From positions 911,665 through 975,664 of the forward strand of contig KL647313.1 of assembly GCA_000727475.1 (NCBI GenBank): 64,000 nucleotides of DNA. The letters are read 5' to 3'. The notes under the pieces are model-generated. The model saw only the letters and a list, made by a program, of their open reading frames with translations. It searched no databases and was not told the origin of the DNA. This document shows, piece after piece, positions 1 to 11,255 of the stretch (position 1 is its first letter; the number at the start of each line of letters is the position of its first letter). The stretch is from Sarcocystis neurona. Its lineage: Eukaryota; Apicomplexa; Conoidasida; Eucoccidiorida; Sarcocystidae. A program made the translations under genes and the position numbers.

Positions 1-487
1 GTTTCTCCTGCCGCTGCCGTCTCACCAGCCCCTGCTGTTTCTCCTGCCCCTGCCATTTCTGCTGCGCCTGCTGTTTGTCCCGCCGCTCCGGTTTCTCCGG
101 CGCCCGCTGCCTCTGCTGTCCCTGCTGTTTCTCTTGCGCCTGCCGTATCTCCTGCCCCGGCTCTTTCTTCAGGTGCTGCCGTTTCTCCTGTCCCTGCTGT
201 CTCTCCTGCTGCTGCTGCGACGGTTGCTGCTGCTGCTGTTGTCCCTGGTGTGGATGCGGCCGCTTCGGCTGCCGCTGCTGCGAACGAGGCGAGAAAAACA
301 CGCGCTGCTCTCTTCTGCAGTCTGCACGTGGAGAGCCGCCGTCGACGCAGCCCCGCCGGCAGCAGCAGCTCGTGCGCAGAGAATACGCTGGAGCAGGATG
401 AGGACCGGCAACCACTACGCATTTCATTCTCCTCGGTCGACACTCGCAGCGGCAGCGACCCAAGCAGCCGAAGCAGTAGCAGGAAGT

Positions 488-940
488 TCAGCAGCAGCAG
501 CGACAGCAGCGGGAGGCTGAGCAGCACGCGGAGGTGGAGGAAGCTGGTGGGCAGCAGCAGCAGCCGCCACACGAGGGGAAGGTCGAGAAGAAAAAACAGC
601 AGCCGCAAGAGAAACATCTACAAAGAGGCTGCTTTTCAAGAAGCGGCTGCTTTCTGGGTCCCCCCGCCGGAAGCGTCTGCCGCGCTGCAAAGTGCTGCTT
701 CTCTTCCTGCTGCTGGGATACACGCAGCTGCGGCCGGATCTCCTGTACACCACACGGCCGCTGCTGTATCATCTTCGCATGCAGTTGCTGCTCAATCTGC
801 GTCACAGGCAGCTACTGCTGGGTCTGCTTCACAAGCAGCTGCTGCTGAATCTGCGTCACAGGCAGCTGCTGGGTCTGCTTCACATGTGGCTGCTGCCGGG
901 TCTGCTTCACATGTAGCTGCTGCTGTTGCGACAGCTCAAA
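488..940 (-). CDS. Candidate Gln-rich exon, minus strand
   Basis: On the minus strand one frame reads as a Gln-rich, coil-like peptide with residues other than the repeat (Val, Lys, Thr, Leu, Glu, Arg, His), including a degenerate ten-residue period around 925-791. This is less trivial than the Ala- or Cys-rich alternatives in the same place. No start, splice sites or domain can be fixed. The plus strand is also open here (Ala/Ser-rich frame 250-1383), so strand assignment is uncertain. No function is proposed. Confidence 0.22.
791..925. repeat. Degenerate 24-30 bp tandem repeat
   Basis: About five units built on TCTGC(G/T)TCACA followed by a CTG-rich spacer of variable length. On the minus strand it reads as a roughly ten-residue Gln-rich period; on the plus strand as Ser-Ala-Ser-(Gln/His) followed by Ala runs. 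Confidence 0.7.
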
Positions 941-2056
941 GAGCAGGATCCGCTGTTTCTACGGCTCCTGCGAGGAGCAGCAGCGGCGCGGCTGCTGCCA
1001 TCTCGCGAGTGCCTTCGTGTCTGCCCAGCAGTGGTCTGCTGGCAACTTCTCACTACTGCGGCAGCGTCTCTGCTTCATCGGTTGCAGCAGCAATCTGTAG
1101 TACTTCTTCTTCTTCTAAGCTGCGAGCTGCAGCTGCGACTGCTGCTGCTGCTGGTGCGAGTCCCACGGCGACCCCGGTGTGGAAGTGGCGAAGGAGAAGG
1201 AGAACGAGCTGCAGCACGGATTCTTCGTCATGTAGCCACAACACGGGTAAGAGTAGCGTTCCTGCTTCCGTCTATGTTTCTGCGAGACGACGGCTGCTGC
1301 TGCTAGTGTTGCTCGTACGCCACACTCTCATAGGAAACCGTCTGCTGTTGCTGCTGCTGACAGGTGGAGTGAAAGCTCGCTGAGGCTGGCAGCAGCTGCG
1401 CTGTTGGAGGAGCTCGTCGCGGCGGCGCGACGCCCACACAAAGCGCAGCAGCCATCCCCCCGCTGCGCGCTGATTTTGACGACAGCAGCAGCAGTGTGGG
1501 CACAAGCAGCGCAGCACCCGGGCGGCCTCTCTGACTGCGAGGACGCGCCGTGCTGTTGTTGGTGTCGGGTATGCTGCTGCTGCTGCTGTGGGGTTTGCTG
1601 CTGCGCTCCCGTCTCTGTTGAAGTGCTGCTGCGTTCCCCGCGCAGCACTTGCTGCTTCTTCGCACACTTGCGAGAGTGTCCGTCCCAGCAGCAGCAGGAG
1701 CTGCTGCAGCCATGTTAAGAGCAACAACGTCGGCAGGAGAAGTAGCCGTTCAGTTCCTGCAGCCATTGCAGCCACCTTCGATATAGGGAGAGATGTAACA
1801 GCAGCAGAGATACTTGTGCACGTTGTGGGAACACCCGCGGGGCCGGGGGTGAGGAACAGACGCGTGTAGTGGGAGTGGTCATGGTACGAATGCGGCTGCT
1901 GCTGCAGCTGCTGGGGTGCTGCTGCAGCTGCTGGGGTGCTGCAGCTGTTTACGGCGCGGCTCGTCTGTCCATAGCAGGGATTGACTCTTCTGCTGTTGAG
2001 AGGAGTACTGGGAGAAGGAAAAGGAGAAGCAAGAAGGTAGACGTCGTGGGGGAGCT

Positions 2057-4813
2057 TTGCGCTATACACATACACGTGCTGGTGCCACACGTGCGCTTCA
2101 GGGGAGTTTTGATACGTCTGGAGTTTGTGTGCTGCTGATGCTGCTGCTGCGTTTCTGCTCTGCAGCAACGCTGTGCGGGCGAGGTGTTTTGCAAGAAGCA
2201 GGAGGAGCAGCAGCAGTCGCAGGAATGTGTCTACGAGCAGCAGCAGGAACGCGAGGGGGAGAAGAAGCTGCAGCAGCGCTGTGCAGCAGCAGCTGCGGGG
2301 GACCGGCCACAAAGAGCGAGAGAGGAACAGCTGCAGGCCGTGGGGCCAGCCGCACCGGCGCTGCTGCTGACGCAGCCGCTGCAACAGCAAGAGTTCAAGC
2401 AGCAGCATGGACGACAGAGAGAAGGAGAATGAAAGAACCTGCTGCTGCTGCTGCTATACCGAGAGGAAGGGCAGCAGTTGTGTTTCTCGGCGCCGGTGCT
2501 ACTACTGTCGCGTCTCGTGCTGCGGAAGGTGCAACACGTGCTGCAGCAAGATACTCTTCTCCTGCGGCGTCTGCGTCGTCCTCTTCTTCTTTTATGACAG
2601 CAGCGGCAGCAGCACGGCGTTCACGTCTTGCCGCGGCTTCTTCGTCTCCTTCGCGATCTGCAAGAGGTGTAGCAGCACCCGCAGCGGCGAGCAACTCCGT
2701 CGCTTCTGCTGCTACTGCGGGTCTAGCAGCAACAGCAGCAGAAGGGAGAGGAGAATTTTGCAACAGCTGCGGTAGTGCTGGTTTTATTTCCGTTTGTGCT
2801 GATCTCTCTGCAGCAGCAACACCGACAAAGTGGAGTGTCCCTGTTGGTAGGGCTGGTCCCCGAGCAGCAGCAACAGCAGCAAGAAGTCAAGCGAGTCCGG
2901 CAGGTAGCAGTAATACTGCCTCTTCCTTTTCCTGTTTCTCTCGGTGCGCAGCAGCAGCAGCAAGACTGCGGATGGGACTTACTAGTAGGAGTGCGACTGC
3001 CGCCATCCCTTTACCACCATGCGCAGCAGCCGAAGCAGCAGCAGGAACAGCAGCAGGGAGAAAACGGAGGGGTATCATTGCTGCTGCGGCAGCAGCAGGA
3101 AGGGACGCTGCCTTACCAAAACGGAAAAAACGAACGTTGGCGTTTGGCAATAGAGAAGCAGCAGGAACAGCAGGCGCAACTTCATCAGGAGTACCACCAG
3201 CAGCAGCAGCAGCGTGGGAGGTGGACGTCGTCGCAGCAGGAGCGGATTCACGTGCCGCATCAACGGAAGCAGCGGCGGCGGCGGAAGCAGCAGTGGCGGA
3301 GGAAGCAGCACCTGCAACAGCAGGAGCAGGGGCACTTGCGGACGAAGAAGCAGCAACTGCAAGAGCAGGAGCAGGGCCATACGCGGAAGGAAAAGAAGCA
3401 GCGCCAGCAACAGCAGCACTCCAAGCGACGAAAGGAAGCAGCAGCGCAGCAGAGAGGGTGGAATCACCGAGGGAAGATATACCGGTCGGCAGAGCGGCTG
3501 CAACAGCAGAAACAGCAGAAGCAGGGACACCTGCAGAAGTCGCAGCACGAATCAGAGCAGCAACAGGAACAGCAGTAACACTACAGCATGAGTCGCGGTG
3601 GAGAACCGCACCAGAAACACCGGCAGCACCGCCTTCGCCAAAAGACGAAGCAGCAGCCGCGCCACGACCCGGTGGAACTTCCGATGACACGCCAGCAGCA
3701 CCCGCAGCAGCGGCAGCAGGACCACGACGATACTCCGCAGCTGCTGCAGCCGCGCAGTCGGCGGCAGGAGAAGCTTGTACCTCAGATAGCCGACGAACCG
3801 GGGACGCAGCTGCAGGCGGTGCACCCGCCACAGCAGCAGCACCGGCAGTGGCAGCAGATGGAAGCGCAGCAGCAGCAGCCCTACGTTGCGTTCGAACTTC
3901 AGCAGCCTCAGTAGAAACAGCAGGAGCAGGGCAAGCAGCGGAAACAACAGGCGGTGGAGGAGCAGCGGCAGCCGCAGAAGGAACAGCAGCAGGAAGGAGC
4001 ATAGGGCCGGCAGCCGCAGGAGTAAATGTAGTAGAACACGCAGGAGCAGCAACAGCAACAGCAAATTCAGATGGAGAAACTAGAGCAGAGCAATGGAGAA
4101 GGGAAGCGGGGGTTGCCGCGTCAGTGACAACTTCTGCTGCGGCGACAGGCACAGCAGCAGCAAGCGGCGCTGTTGCAGGGAGAGCAGCAGGTTGTCGCGC
4201 AGCAGCAGGTTGTCGCGCAGCAGCAGGAGAGCGTGGACGGGATGCAGGAGCGGCAGCACCAGCTGGAGTAGCAGGAGCAGGAGGAAGAAGAAGAGAAAGC
4301 GCTGCGGCAGCTGGAGGAGCAGCAGCAGGAGTAACAGCAGCAACGTGGGCTTTAGGAGCAGCAGCCAGGAGAGCTGCAGTACAAGCCGCGACGTCATCTT
4401 CGGCAGCAAGAGCAACTGCAGCAGCGGATGGAGCAGCAGCGCCGGTCCGCGCGTCCGCGTCGTCTAGGGCTGTGACAACAGCAGAGAAAACAGCAGCAGC
4501 AACAGCGGTTTCCCGCTCGTTAGATTCTTCCTCCGTCTCTTCCTTTGCTTCTGTCTGCGCGTCCTCGTCGTCGTCCTGCGTCGCAGCGGCAGCAGCGGCT
4601 GCGTCTTGGGTGGGCGTTGGTGCTGCGCAGCAGCGCCACCTGCAGTCTGCTGCTGGAGAGCGAGGGCAACCGCCGCGGCACCAACAGCAGCAGCAGCACC
4701 AACAGCAGCAGCCCCAACAGCAGCAGCACCAACAGCAGCAGCACCAACAGCAGCAGCACCAACAGCAGCAGCACCAACAGCAGCAGCACCAACAGCAGCA
4801 GCACCAACAGCAG
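2057..4813 (+). CDS. Ala-rich low-complexity reading frame, partial
   Basis: This frame has no stop from about 2057 to the N gap, and on past it to 5926 if the gap length is taken literally. Its composition is mainly Ala with Glu, Gly, Thr, Arg and Ser. The competing Gln-rich frame over the same bases (starts divisible by three) is broken by many TAG/TAA codons, which favours the Ala frame if anything here is translated. There is no recognisable domain, signal peptide or membrane span. It could be the 5' part of the gene that continues after the gap, joined by an intron or a frame change hidden in the gap. Because CAG arrays are stop-free in all three frames, the length of the frame is weak evidence. 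Confidence 0.3.
4680..4813. repeat. 15-bp CAG-type tandem array running into gap
   Basis: Eight to nine copies of CACCAACAGCAGCAG (period 15) end at the run of N. It reads as QQQQH, TNSSS or APTAA depending on frame. The array very likely caused the assembly gap, so the true copy number is unknown. Confidence 0.9.
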
Positions 4814-5449
4814 NNNNNNNNNNNNNNNNNNNNNNNNNNNNNNNNNNNNNNNNNNNNNNNNNNNNNNNNNNNNNNNNNNNNNNNNNNNNNNNNNNNNNNN
4901 NNNNNNNNNNNNNNNNNNNNNNNNNNNNNNNNNNNNNNNNNNNNNNNNNNNNNNNNNNNNNNNNNNNNNNNNNNNNNNNNNNNNNNNNNNNNNNNNNNNN
5001 NNNNNNNNNNNNNNNNNNNNNNNNNNNNNNNNNNNNNNNNNNNNNNNNNNNNNNNNNNNNNNNNNNNNNNNNNNNNNNNNNNNNNNNNNNNNNNNNNNNN
5101 NNNNNNNNNNNNNNNNNNNNNNNNNNNNNNNNNNNNNNNNNNNNNNNNNNNNNNNNNNNNNNNNNNNNNNNNNNNNNNNNNNNNNNNNNNNNNNNNNNNN
5201 NNNNNNNNNNNNNNNNNNNNNNNNNNNNNNNNNNNNNNNNNNNNNNNNNNNNNNNNNNNNNNNNNNNNNNNNNNNNNNNNNNNNNNNNNNNNNNNNNNNN
5301 NNNNNNNNNNNNNNNNNNNNNNNNNNNNNNNNNNNNNNNNNNNNNNNNNNNNNNNNNNNNNNNNNNNNNNNNNNNNNNNNNNNNNNNNNNNNNNNNNNNN
5401 NNNNNNNNNNNNNNNNNNNNNNNNNNNNNNNNNNNNNNNNNNNNNNNNN
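4814..5449. other. Assembly gap (636 N)
   Basis: The gap is flanked by CAG-type arrays on both sides. Its length is divisible by three but may be an estimate, so the reading frame cannot be carried across it. Confidence 0.99.
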
Positions 5450-5462
5450 GCAGCAACAGCAG

Positions 5463-5494
<32 letters not shown>

Positions 5495-8400
5495 ACAACA
5501 GCAGCAACAGCAACAGCAAGCGGAGGAGGAGCTGGACCGAAGAGAAGAAGGAGGAGGAAGAGGAGAAGAAGAGGCGGGAGCAGCAGTATCTCTGAAAAGT
5601 GGAAAACTACAAGCACAAAAAGAAGGAACGCAGAACGTGCTGATGCCCCGGCAGCTGCTGCAGCAGACGCACGTGACTCTCCTACCGTTGACGCTGTTCG
5701 GACGAGAGCTGCTGCAGCTTCCGGCGTGGCTGGTGCGGAGGCAGCTACGGCATACCCGGCAGCAGGTGAAGGAGAAATTGCACGAGCTGCATGTGCTGCG
5801 GACGAAGCAGGAGGAGCTGCTGCTGCTGCAGGCGAAGCGTCAGTGGCAGATCTGCTTGCAGCAGCAGCAGCAGACAGAAAGGGGCCATGGAGAAGAGAAG
5901 AAGAGCCGAAGGAGAAAGAAGAGTAAGAAGCAGGAGGAGCGGCAAGGGGACGGACAGCAGCAACAGCAGCCAGAGGAGGAGGAGAAACAGCAGCAGCCAG
6001 ACGAGAGACAGCATCATGGAGAGGAGAAGCAGCAGCAGCAGCACTCAGAGGAGGAGACACAGCAACAGCAGCCAGAGGAGGAGGCGCAGCAACAGCGAGA
6101 GGAGGAGACACAGCAGCAGCAACCAGAGGAGGAGGCGCAGCAACAGCGAGAGGAGGAGACACAGCAGCAGCAGCCAGAGGAGGAGACGCGGCAGCAGCAT
6201 GTGCATGCACGCGTGACGCGGAAGGAGCAGGAGGAGCAGCAGCAGCAGGCGATGATGTTGGAGCAGCAGTTGAAAGAGCTGAGGAAAGGACATGGCGTGC
6301 AGATGCGGCACTTTCGCAGGCTGCTGCAGCAGCACCCGCAGCGCCGCCACCTGCAGCAGCAGCTCAGACGTCTGCATCAAGCCAGGCGGTTGGTGTCGCT
6401 GCAGCAGCAACGGCGGTCCGGACGAAGTGCGTTGCGGCAGGAGGCGGGAGAGAAGGAGAAACGAGGAGCAAAGAATCAGCAGCAGGAGCGGTGTGAGGAG
6501 CTACCGGACTCGCAAGTAGTGTTGCTGCTGCAGCAGATGCTGGAGAGCGAGTCCGGCGGATCGCAGCAGCAGCAACAGCCCGGGCAGCGGCACCGCGGGG
6601 AGCCGCCTGACTGGCGGACGTGGGACGGAGACCAGCAGGAGCAGCAGCAGCAGTCGGAAAGACAGCAGTGGGAGTGGCGGAGGCAGCAGCGATACTGGCG
6701 AACGCAGCTGCAGCACCAGGAACCGCATTACCAGAGAGAAAACGAAGAGGAATGGACTCGACTGCGAGACGAGCAGCAAGGAGAGCAGCAGCAGCACCTC
6801 ACGCCTGCAGCGCAGCCGCCGGCGCTGCGACTGCGACACCGCGAGCAGCAACAGCAGCAGCGGGAGCAGGAAGAACAGCAGCAGCAGCAGTCCGAGTCCT
6901 TTCGGCGGGATGAGGGGCGCACACATCTGCAACCGCAGCAGGAGCGACTGCACCAGCAACAGCAGCAGCCTGAGCAGCGCCAAGAGGTGCAGCAGCACGA
7001 GCGGCATGCAGAGGAGGCTGCGGAGCAGCAGCAGAGGCTAGACGAGCTTCAGCAGCAACTACAGGAAGAGCGGCAGGGTGAAGGACTGCGGCGGCTGGCA
7101 GGGGAGCAGTGCATTATCGACGGCGGTCACCCAGCGCAGCAGGTGCTGCCGCAGCTCCGACATGAAACAATAAGACAGCAGCAGGAAGCGAGGCAGCAGC
7201 AGCCGCAGGGGAAGGAGAACGAGCAGGGGACTAAGACGCGAGCAGCTGAGCTACGCATGCATGTGGACTTCGAGGAGGACCAGCAGCAGAATCTACGTGG
7301 CGCCGCGGTATCGAGTAGAGGCACACGTGTTGCTGCTGTTGCTGATGCAGGAGAAAACAATTCACGGGGAAGAACAACACCGGCGGCAGCAGCAGCACGA
7401 GACGAAGCCGCGACAACAGCAGCAGCACGAGACGAAGCCGCGACAACAGCAGCAGCAGAAGAGGAGTTGGTTGGCGAGGAGCGACAGCAACAGGCCGCTG
7501 CAGCAGTCGCGGCAGTAGCAGCAACGCCCTCGTCAGGAGCAACAGCAGCACCAGCACCCGTGTCGTCAGCAGCAGCAAGTCGAAAAGGCGGGCTGCCAGG
7601 GGGAGCAACAGTTCTGCGACGTGCCGCACGTTCTCCGAGGGAAACAGCAGCAGCAGCAGCAACTGAACCAGGAGGACAAGGAGGAGGCGGACGGGCCCGG
7701 GTAAGAGAACCAGCTGGAGAAGCAGCAGCAGCAGCGAGCCTACGACCGTGTGTCTTCCCACGACGCAGTGGATGTTCGCAGGCTGCAACAGCAGCAGCAG
7801 CAGACGCGGACAGTTCGAGCGTATCTGCAGCAGAACGACCCGCTTTATCAGCAGCAGCAAGAGAGAGGACAGAAGGAAGTCCGTTCGACGCGTGTCAGCG
7901 TCAAAGGGCAGCTGACATTTTGGAGGGAACTGCAGCAGCAGAATCAACAACAGTTGCACATCACTACTCTTCACAAAATCGAGTACCAATCGCAGCAGTA
8001 GGAACAGCAGCAGCAGGAACAGCAGCAGCAGGAACGGCAGCAGGAGGGACAGCAGCAGGAGGAACAGCAGCAGCTAGCGCAGCAGCAGGAGGAGCAGCGG
8101 CAGCAACTCATGAAAGCTGTTCTTCGTTTTGCCGTGCGTCCACGTGTCACGCACGAGCTGCAGCAGCGTCGTCGCACGGCGTTTCCTCCAACTCCTCACA
8201 AAGGAGAAGAAAACGAGCAAGAGAAGAAGCAGCAGCGGCAGCACCCGAACAACGAGCAGCAGCAGGATCAGCGGCAGAGACCAGAGGACAGGATGACTTT
8301 CAAGAGGAAGTCAGAGACAGAACAAAAGAAGAAGAAGAAGGAGGGGCAGCAGGAGAAGAAGAAGAAGAAGGGGGCAGAAGAGACGCCGAAGAAGAAGAAG

Positions 8401-11255
8401 GAACAGACGAAGAGGGAGAAGGCGAACAAGAAGAAGAAGGGGGAGATGAAGAAGAGGGCAGCAAAGACTCAGAAGACGAAGGAACCGAAGAAGACGAAGA
8501 CGGGGAAGACGAAGACGGGGAAGACGAAGACGGGGAGGAAGACGAAGAGGACGAAGACGGGGAGGAGGACGGTGAAGACGAAGACGGGGAAGACGAAGAC
8601 GGGGAGGAAGACGATGAGGACGAAGACGGGGAGGAGGACGGTGAAGACGAAGACGGGGAGGAAGACGACGAGGAGGAGGACGATGAGGATGGGGTCGAGG
8701 AAGACGACGATGAGGATGGGGTCGAAGAAGAAGAAGAAGGGGGAGGAGAGGAGGAGGGTGAAGGCGGTGGGGGAAGAGGGGGCGACGAAGCAGCAGAAGG
8801 AGATGATGAAGAGGAGGACGCAGATGCGAGAGACGGAGAAGACGGGGGTGGAGGAGACGGCGGAGGAGACGGGAGCGGAGACGCAGAAGTGAGAGAGCAG
8901 CAGGAAGAGGACAAACAAAAAGAAGAGAGGGCCGGAGACCGAGACGAAGAAGGAGAGACGGTCGAAGAGACGGTCAGGAGAGGAAAAAGTTCTGCAGGGA
9001 GAGCAGGAAGAGGTGCAAGCCCGCATGCAGCAACACCGGGGGTCGGACGGCGAGGGAAGGCGGAAGAAGGAAAGGACACAAACGCGAAGGAGGAAGAGAT
9101 ACAAGAAAAACAACTTGGAAGCGAAGGGAGGACGTCGATTTCAGTTGGAGAAAAAGAAGAAGAAGAACAGGAGAAAGGAGGAGAGGAAGAGAACGTAGCA
9201 GCAGAAGAAAGCGACGAGAATTCTGAAGTGGTGGTGCTCGGTGTCGTTTATGCTCCTGCTACTGCTTCTGCTGCAGGAGGACGTGGACCGCAGCAGCGAC
9301 ACGGCCGTCACGTTCTTGGTGGCGAGAGGAGCAGCGCGGCAGACGGAGCAGCAGCAGCAGCAGCAGCACCGGGAGCCGCCCCAGGTGCGTCGGCAGACGT
9401 CGTGCGATCACGAGAAGCAGCAGCAGTAGCTGCAGCCGCAGCCTCACCAGGCGGAGGCGCAAGAGGAGGAGAAGAAGAAGCAGGAGCAGCAGGGGAAGAA
9501 GCCGAAGTAGCACTAGCAGCAGAGGCAGCAGCAGTAGTAGGGGGAGCGGGAGGAGCAGCGGATGGCTCGGAGTTCGAACAAGCGGGAGCGACACGCGCGA
9601 CAGCAGCTTCTGCAGAAGCGTCACGTGTTGCTGCTGCTGCTGCAGCGCGAAGAAACAGAGACGAAGGAGCAGCAGTGAGGGGGAGGACCGCAGCAGCAGC
9701 AGCAGGACTGAAAGGGACAGCGTGTGGCAGACGCGGAGACGGAGGAGAAGGAAGTGAAGAAGCAGCACCAGGGGCCCAGGGACGCAAAGGAGAATCCCAG
9801 CAAGGAGAGGTAGAGAAGGAAGAAGAGAAGAAGAAAAGAACGGGGGAAGCAGCAGCAGAAAGAAGAAGACAACGCGCGGCAGCAGCCGCAGGAGGCGGAA
9901 CGAGGCCCAGCGTAGGACGGGCGCATCCGGCTGAAGAAGAAGCAGCAACAGCAGGAAGATTTACACCTGCAGCGGCAGACGCACGAGAGGTAATTATTGT
10001 GGTAGAGGAGGAAGAAAGTGGCGCAGAGGAACATCGCCGAGGCCTCACGAACCCATCGGCGTCAAATTTGTCCGCTGCTGCTGCTGCTCGGGTCAAGCCT
10101 GAGGCTCGGCATGCTGCGGCCGGGAGACGCCGTGCGTCATCGGCCACTCCTGCAGCTCGTCCCGCTGCTGTCGAGCCGCTCCTGGGTGCTGCTGCTGCAG
10201 CTGCTTTTGCCGACGGCGTTGTGGCTGCGGCTGCTCTCCGGTTCGAACCTAGCGCTGCAGGTGGGTCTGCGGCTGCGGCGGTTCCTGCGCGCGGAAGCGA
10301 CAGCAGCAGCAGCAGCAGTCGCAGCACATGTGGCAGCCGCAACAGCAGCAGCAACAGCAGCAGCAACTGCAGCAGCAGCAGAAGCTTCAACAGCAGCTCA
10401 ATGAAAGAGGCGAGTAGCACGGCACCGGCAGCAGCAGGAGAAAGAAGAAGAGCAAGCGGAGAAGGAAGAGCAAGCGGAGAAGAACGAAGAGCAGCAAGTC
10501 GGAAGCGGAAACGAGGAAACAGTGTGACTAGCGAGAGAGGAGCGTGGCAGTCAGCAGAAATTGCTGCAGGAGGTGTTCCTGTTGCTGGCCAAATCGTGGA
10601 ACCCAGGTGGAGCTGCTCTGCTGCTGTTGCTGCTGCTGCTTCAGGTGAATCTAGAAGTTTGGGGCGACCGTTCACAAGTGCTGCTGCAGTTGTCTCTCCA
10701 CATGTGGATATCCTCTCTTCAGAAGAAGAAGAAAAAGAAAAGAAGAAAGGAGACTATGGAGCAGAAGAACCCGAAGCAGAAGCAGCAGCAGCTAGGACTG
10801 CTCGTGCTGCTTCGCGCTGCGCCGTGAACTGCTCCGGTTCCTCCCCCTGCTCTTCGTCTGCTGCTGCTGCTCGCGTCGAGAGGAAGCGGAGCAGAGAAGC
10901 AGATGACCCTGGACTGAGTCAGCGACAGCGGCAGCAGCAGGAGCGGCAATATCCGCAGCAACGGCGACAGCAGCAACAGCAACCCGTGCAACAGCAGCAA
11001 CTTCACCAACAGCTACACCAACAGCAGCGACAGGAGCAACAGCAGCAGCCTGGGCCATTTCGGTGGGCAAGGATTCGTCTCGGCGACTGCCTCTGCGACA
11101 GCGGGGGGGGAGGGGGAGAAGGCGCATGCTGCCGCTGCTGCCGTCGATGCTCGCGTCTCCTTCGTCTCTTCGGGTGCGTGCCGCTGTCGACAGCAGCAGC
11201 AGCACATGCAAGAGGCTGCAGCTGCGGCGCTTTCTTCTTGCTGCCCAGTTGTTGA
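5450..11255 (+). CDS. Large Gln-rich coiled-coil / acidic low-complexity protein, 5' in gap
   Basis: One frame is open for about 5.8 kb. From 5450 to about 7300 it is Gln/Glu/Arg/Leu-rich, coiled-coil-like and includes less repetitive sequence (about 5640-5870 and 6240-7240). A 17-residue repeat lies at 6049-6190. From about 7300 it is Ala/Ser-rich, then strongly acidic (Glu-Asp-Gly runs, 8320-8900), then Ala-rich with Lys/Arg clusters, ending in a short Gln-rich stretch near 10910-11050. The last 60 or so codons look non-coding, so the real exon may end at a splice donor before 11255. No enzyme motif is visible. The length is hard to explain by the CAG content alone because the acidic and complex parts would admit stops in a random frame. 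The 5' end and any introns are unknown. Confidence 0.42.
6049..6190 (+). repeat. 51-bp in-frame repeat (17 residues)
   Basis: About 2.7 copies of a 51-bp unit read as EEETQQQQPEEEAQQQR in the large plus-strand frame. A period divisible by three, with synonymous-looking differences, supports this frame being translated. Confidence 0.8.
8482..8690 (+). repeat. GAAGAC-GGGGA purine-rich tandem repeat
   Basis: Purine-only to purine-rich repeats of the type GAAGACGAAGACGGG (15 bp), arranged in a longer period with GAGGAGGACGGT. In the large frame it encodes alternating Glu, Asp and Gly; the neighbouring frame would be Lys-Thr-Gly. Confidence 0.85.

Larger units (their letters stand above)
1..2150. 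repeat. CTG-rich low-complexity block
   Basis: The plus strand is dominated by CTG/GCT triplets, with a shorter CAG/AGC patch near 360-560. Several frames on both strands stay open simply because CTG, TGC and GCT contain no stop codon. No conserved domain can be seen. The orientation of the triplet changes at about 2.1-2.2 kb, after which the plus strand carries CAG. A minus-strand Gln-rich gene entering from the right is one reading of this block, but low complexity alone does not prove coding. Confidence 0.8.

Noticed and set aside
1272..2408. 378-codon minus-strand open frame
   Set aside because: Mostly Leu/Ala/Ser runs from CAG/CTG DNA, no motif, and overlapping frames on both strands are also open.
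2887..6210. 1107-codon minus-strand Ala/Pro/Leu-rich open frame
   Set aside because: It is the antisense of CAG arrays (CTG, TGC and GCT have no stops) and its composition is wholly repeat-derived; the plus-strand frames are more protein-like.
10235..10258. GGTTCGAACC, resembling a tRNA B box
   Set aside because: No matching A box, anticodon arm or acceptor stem could be drawn around it; it sits in CTG-rich DNA.
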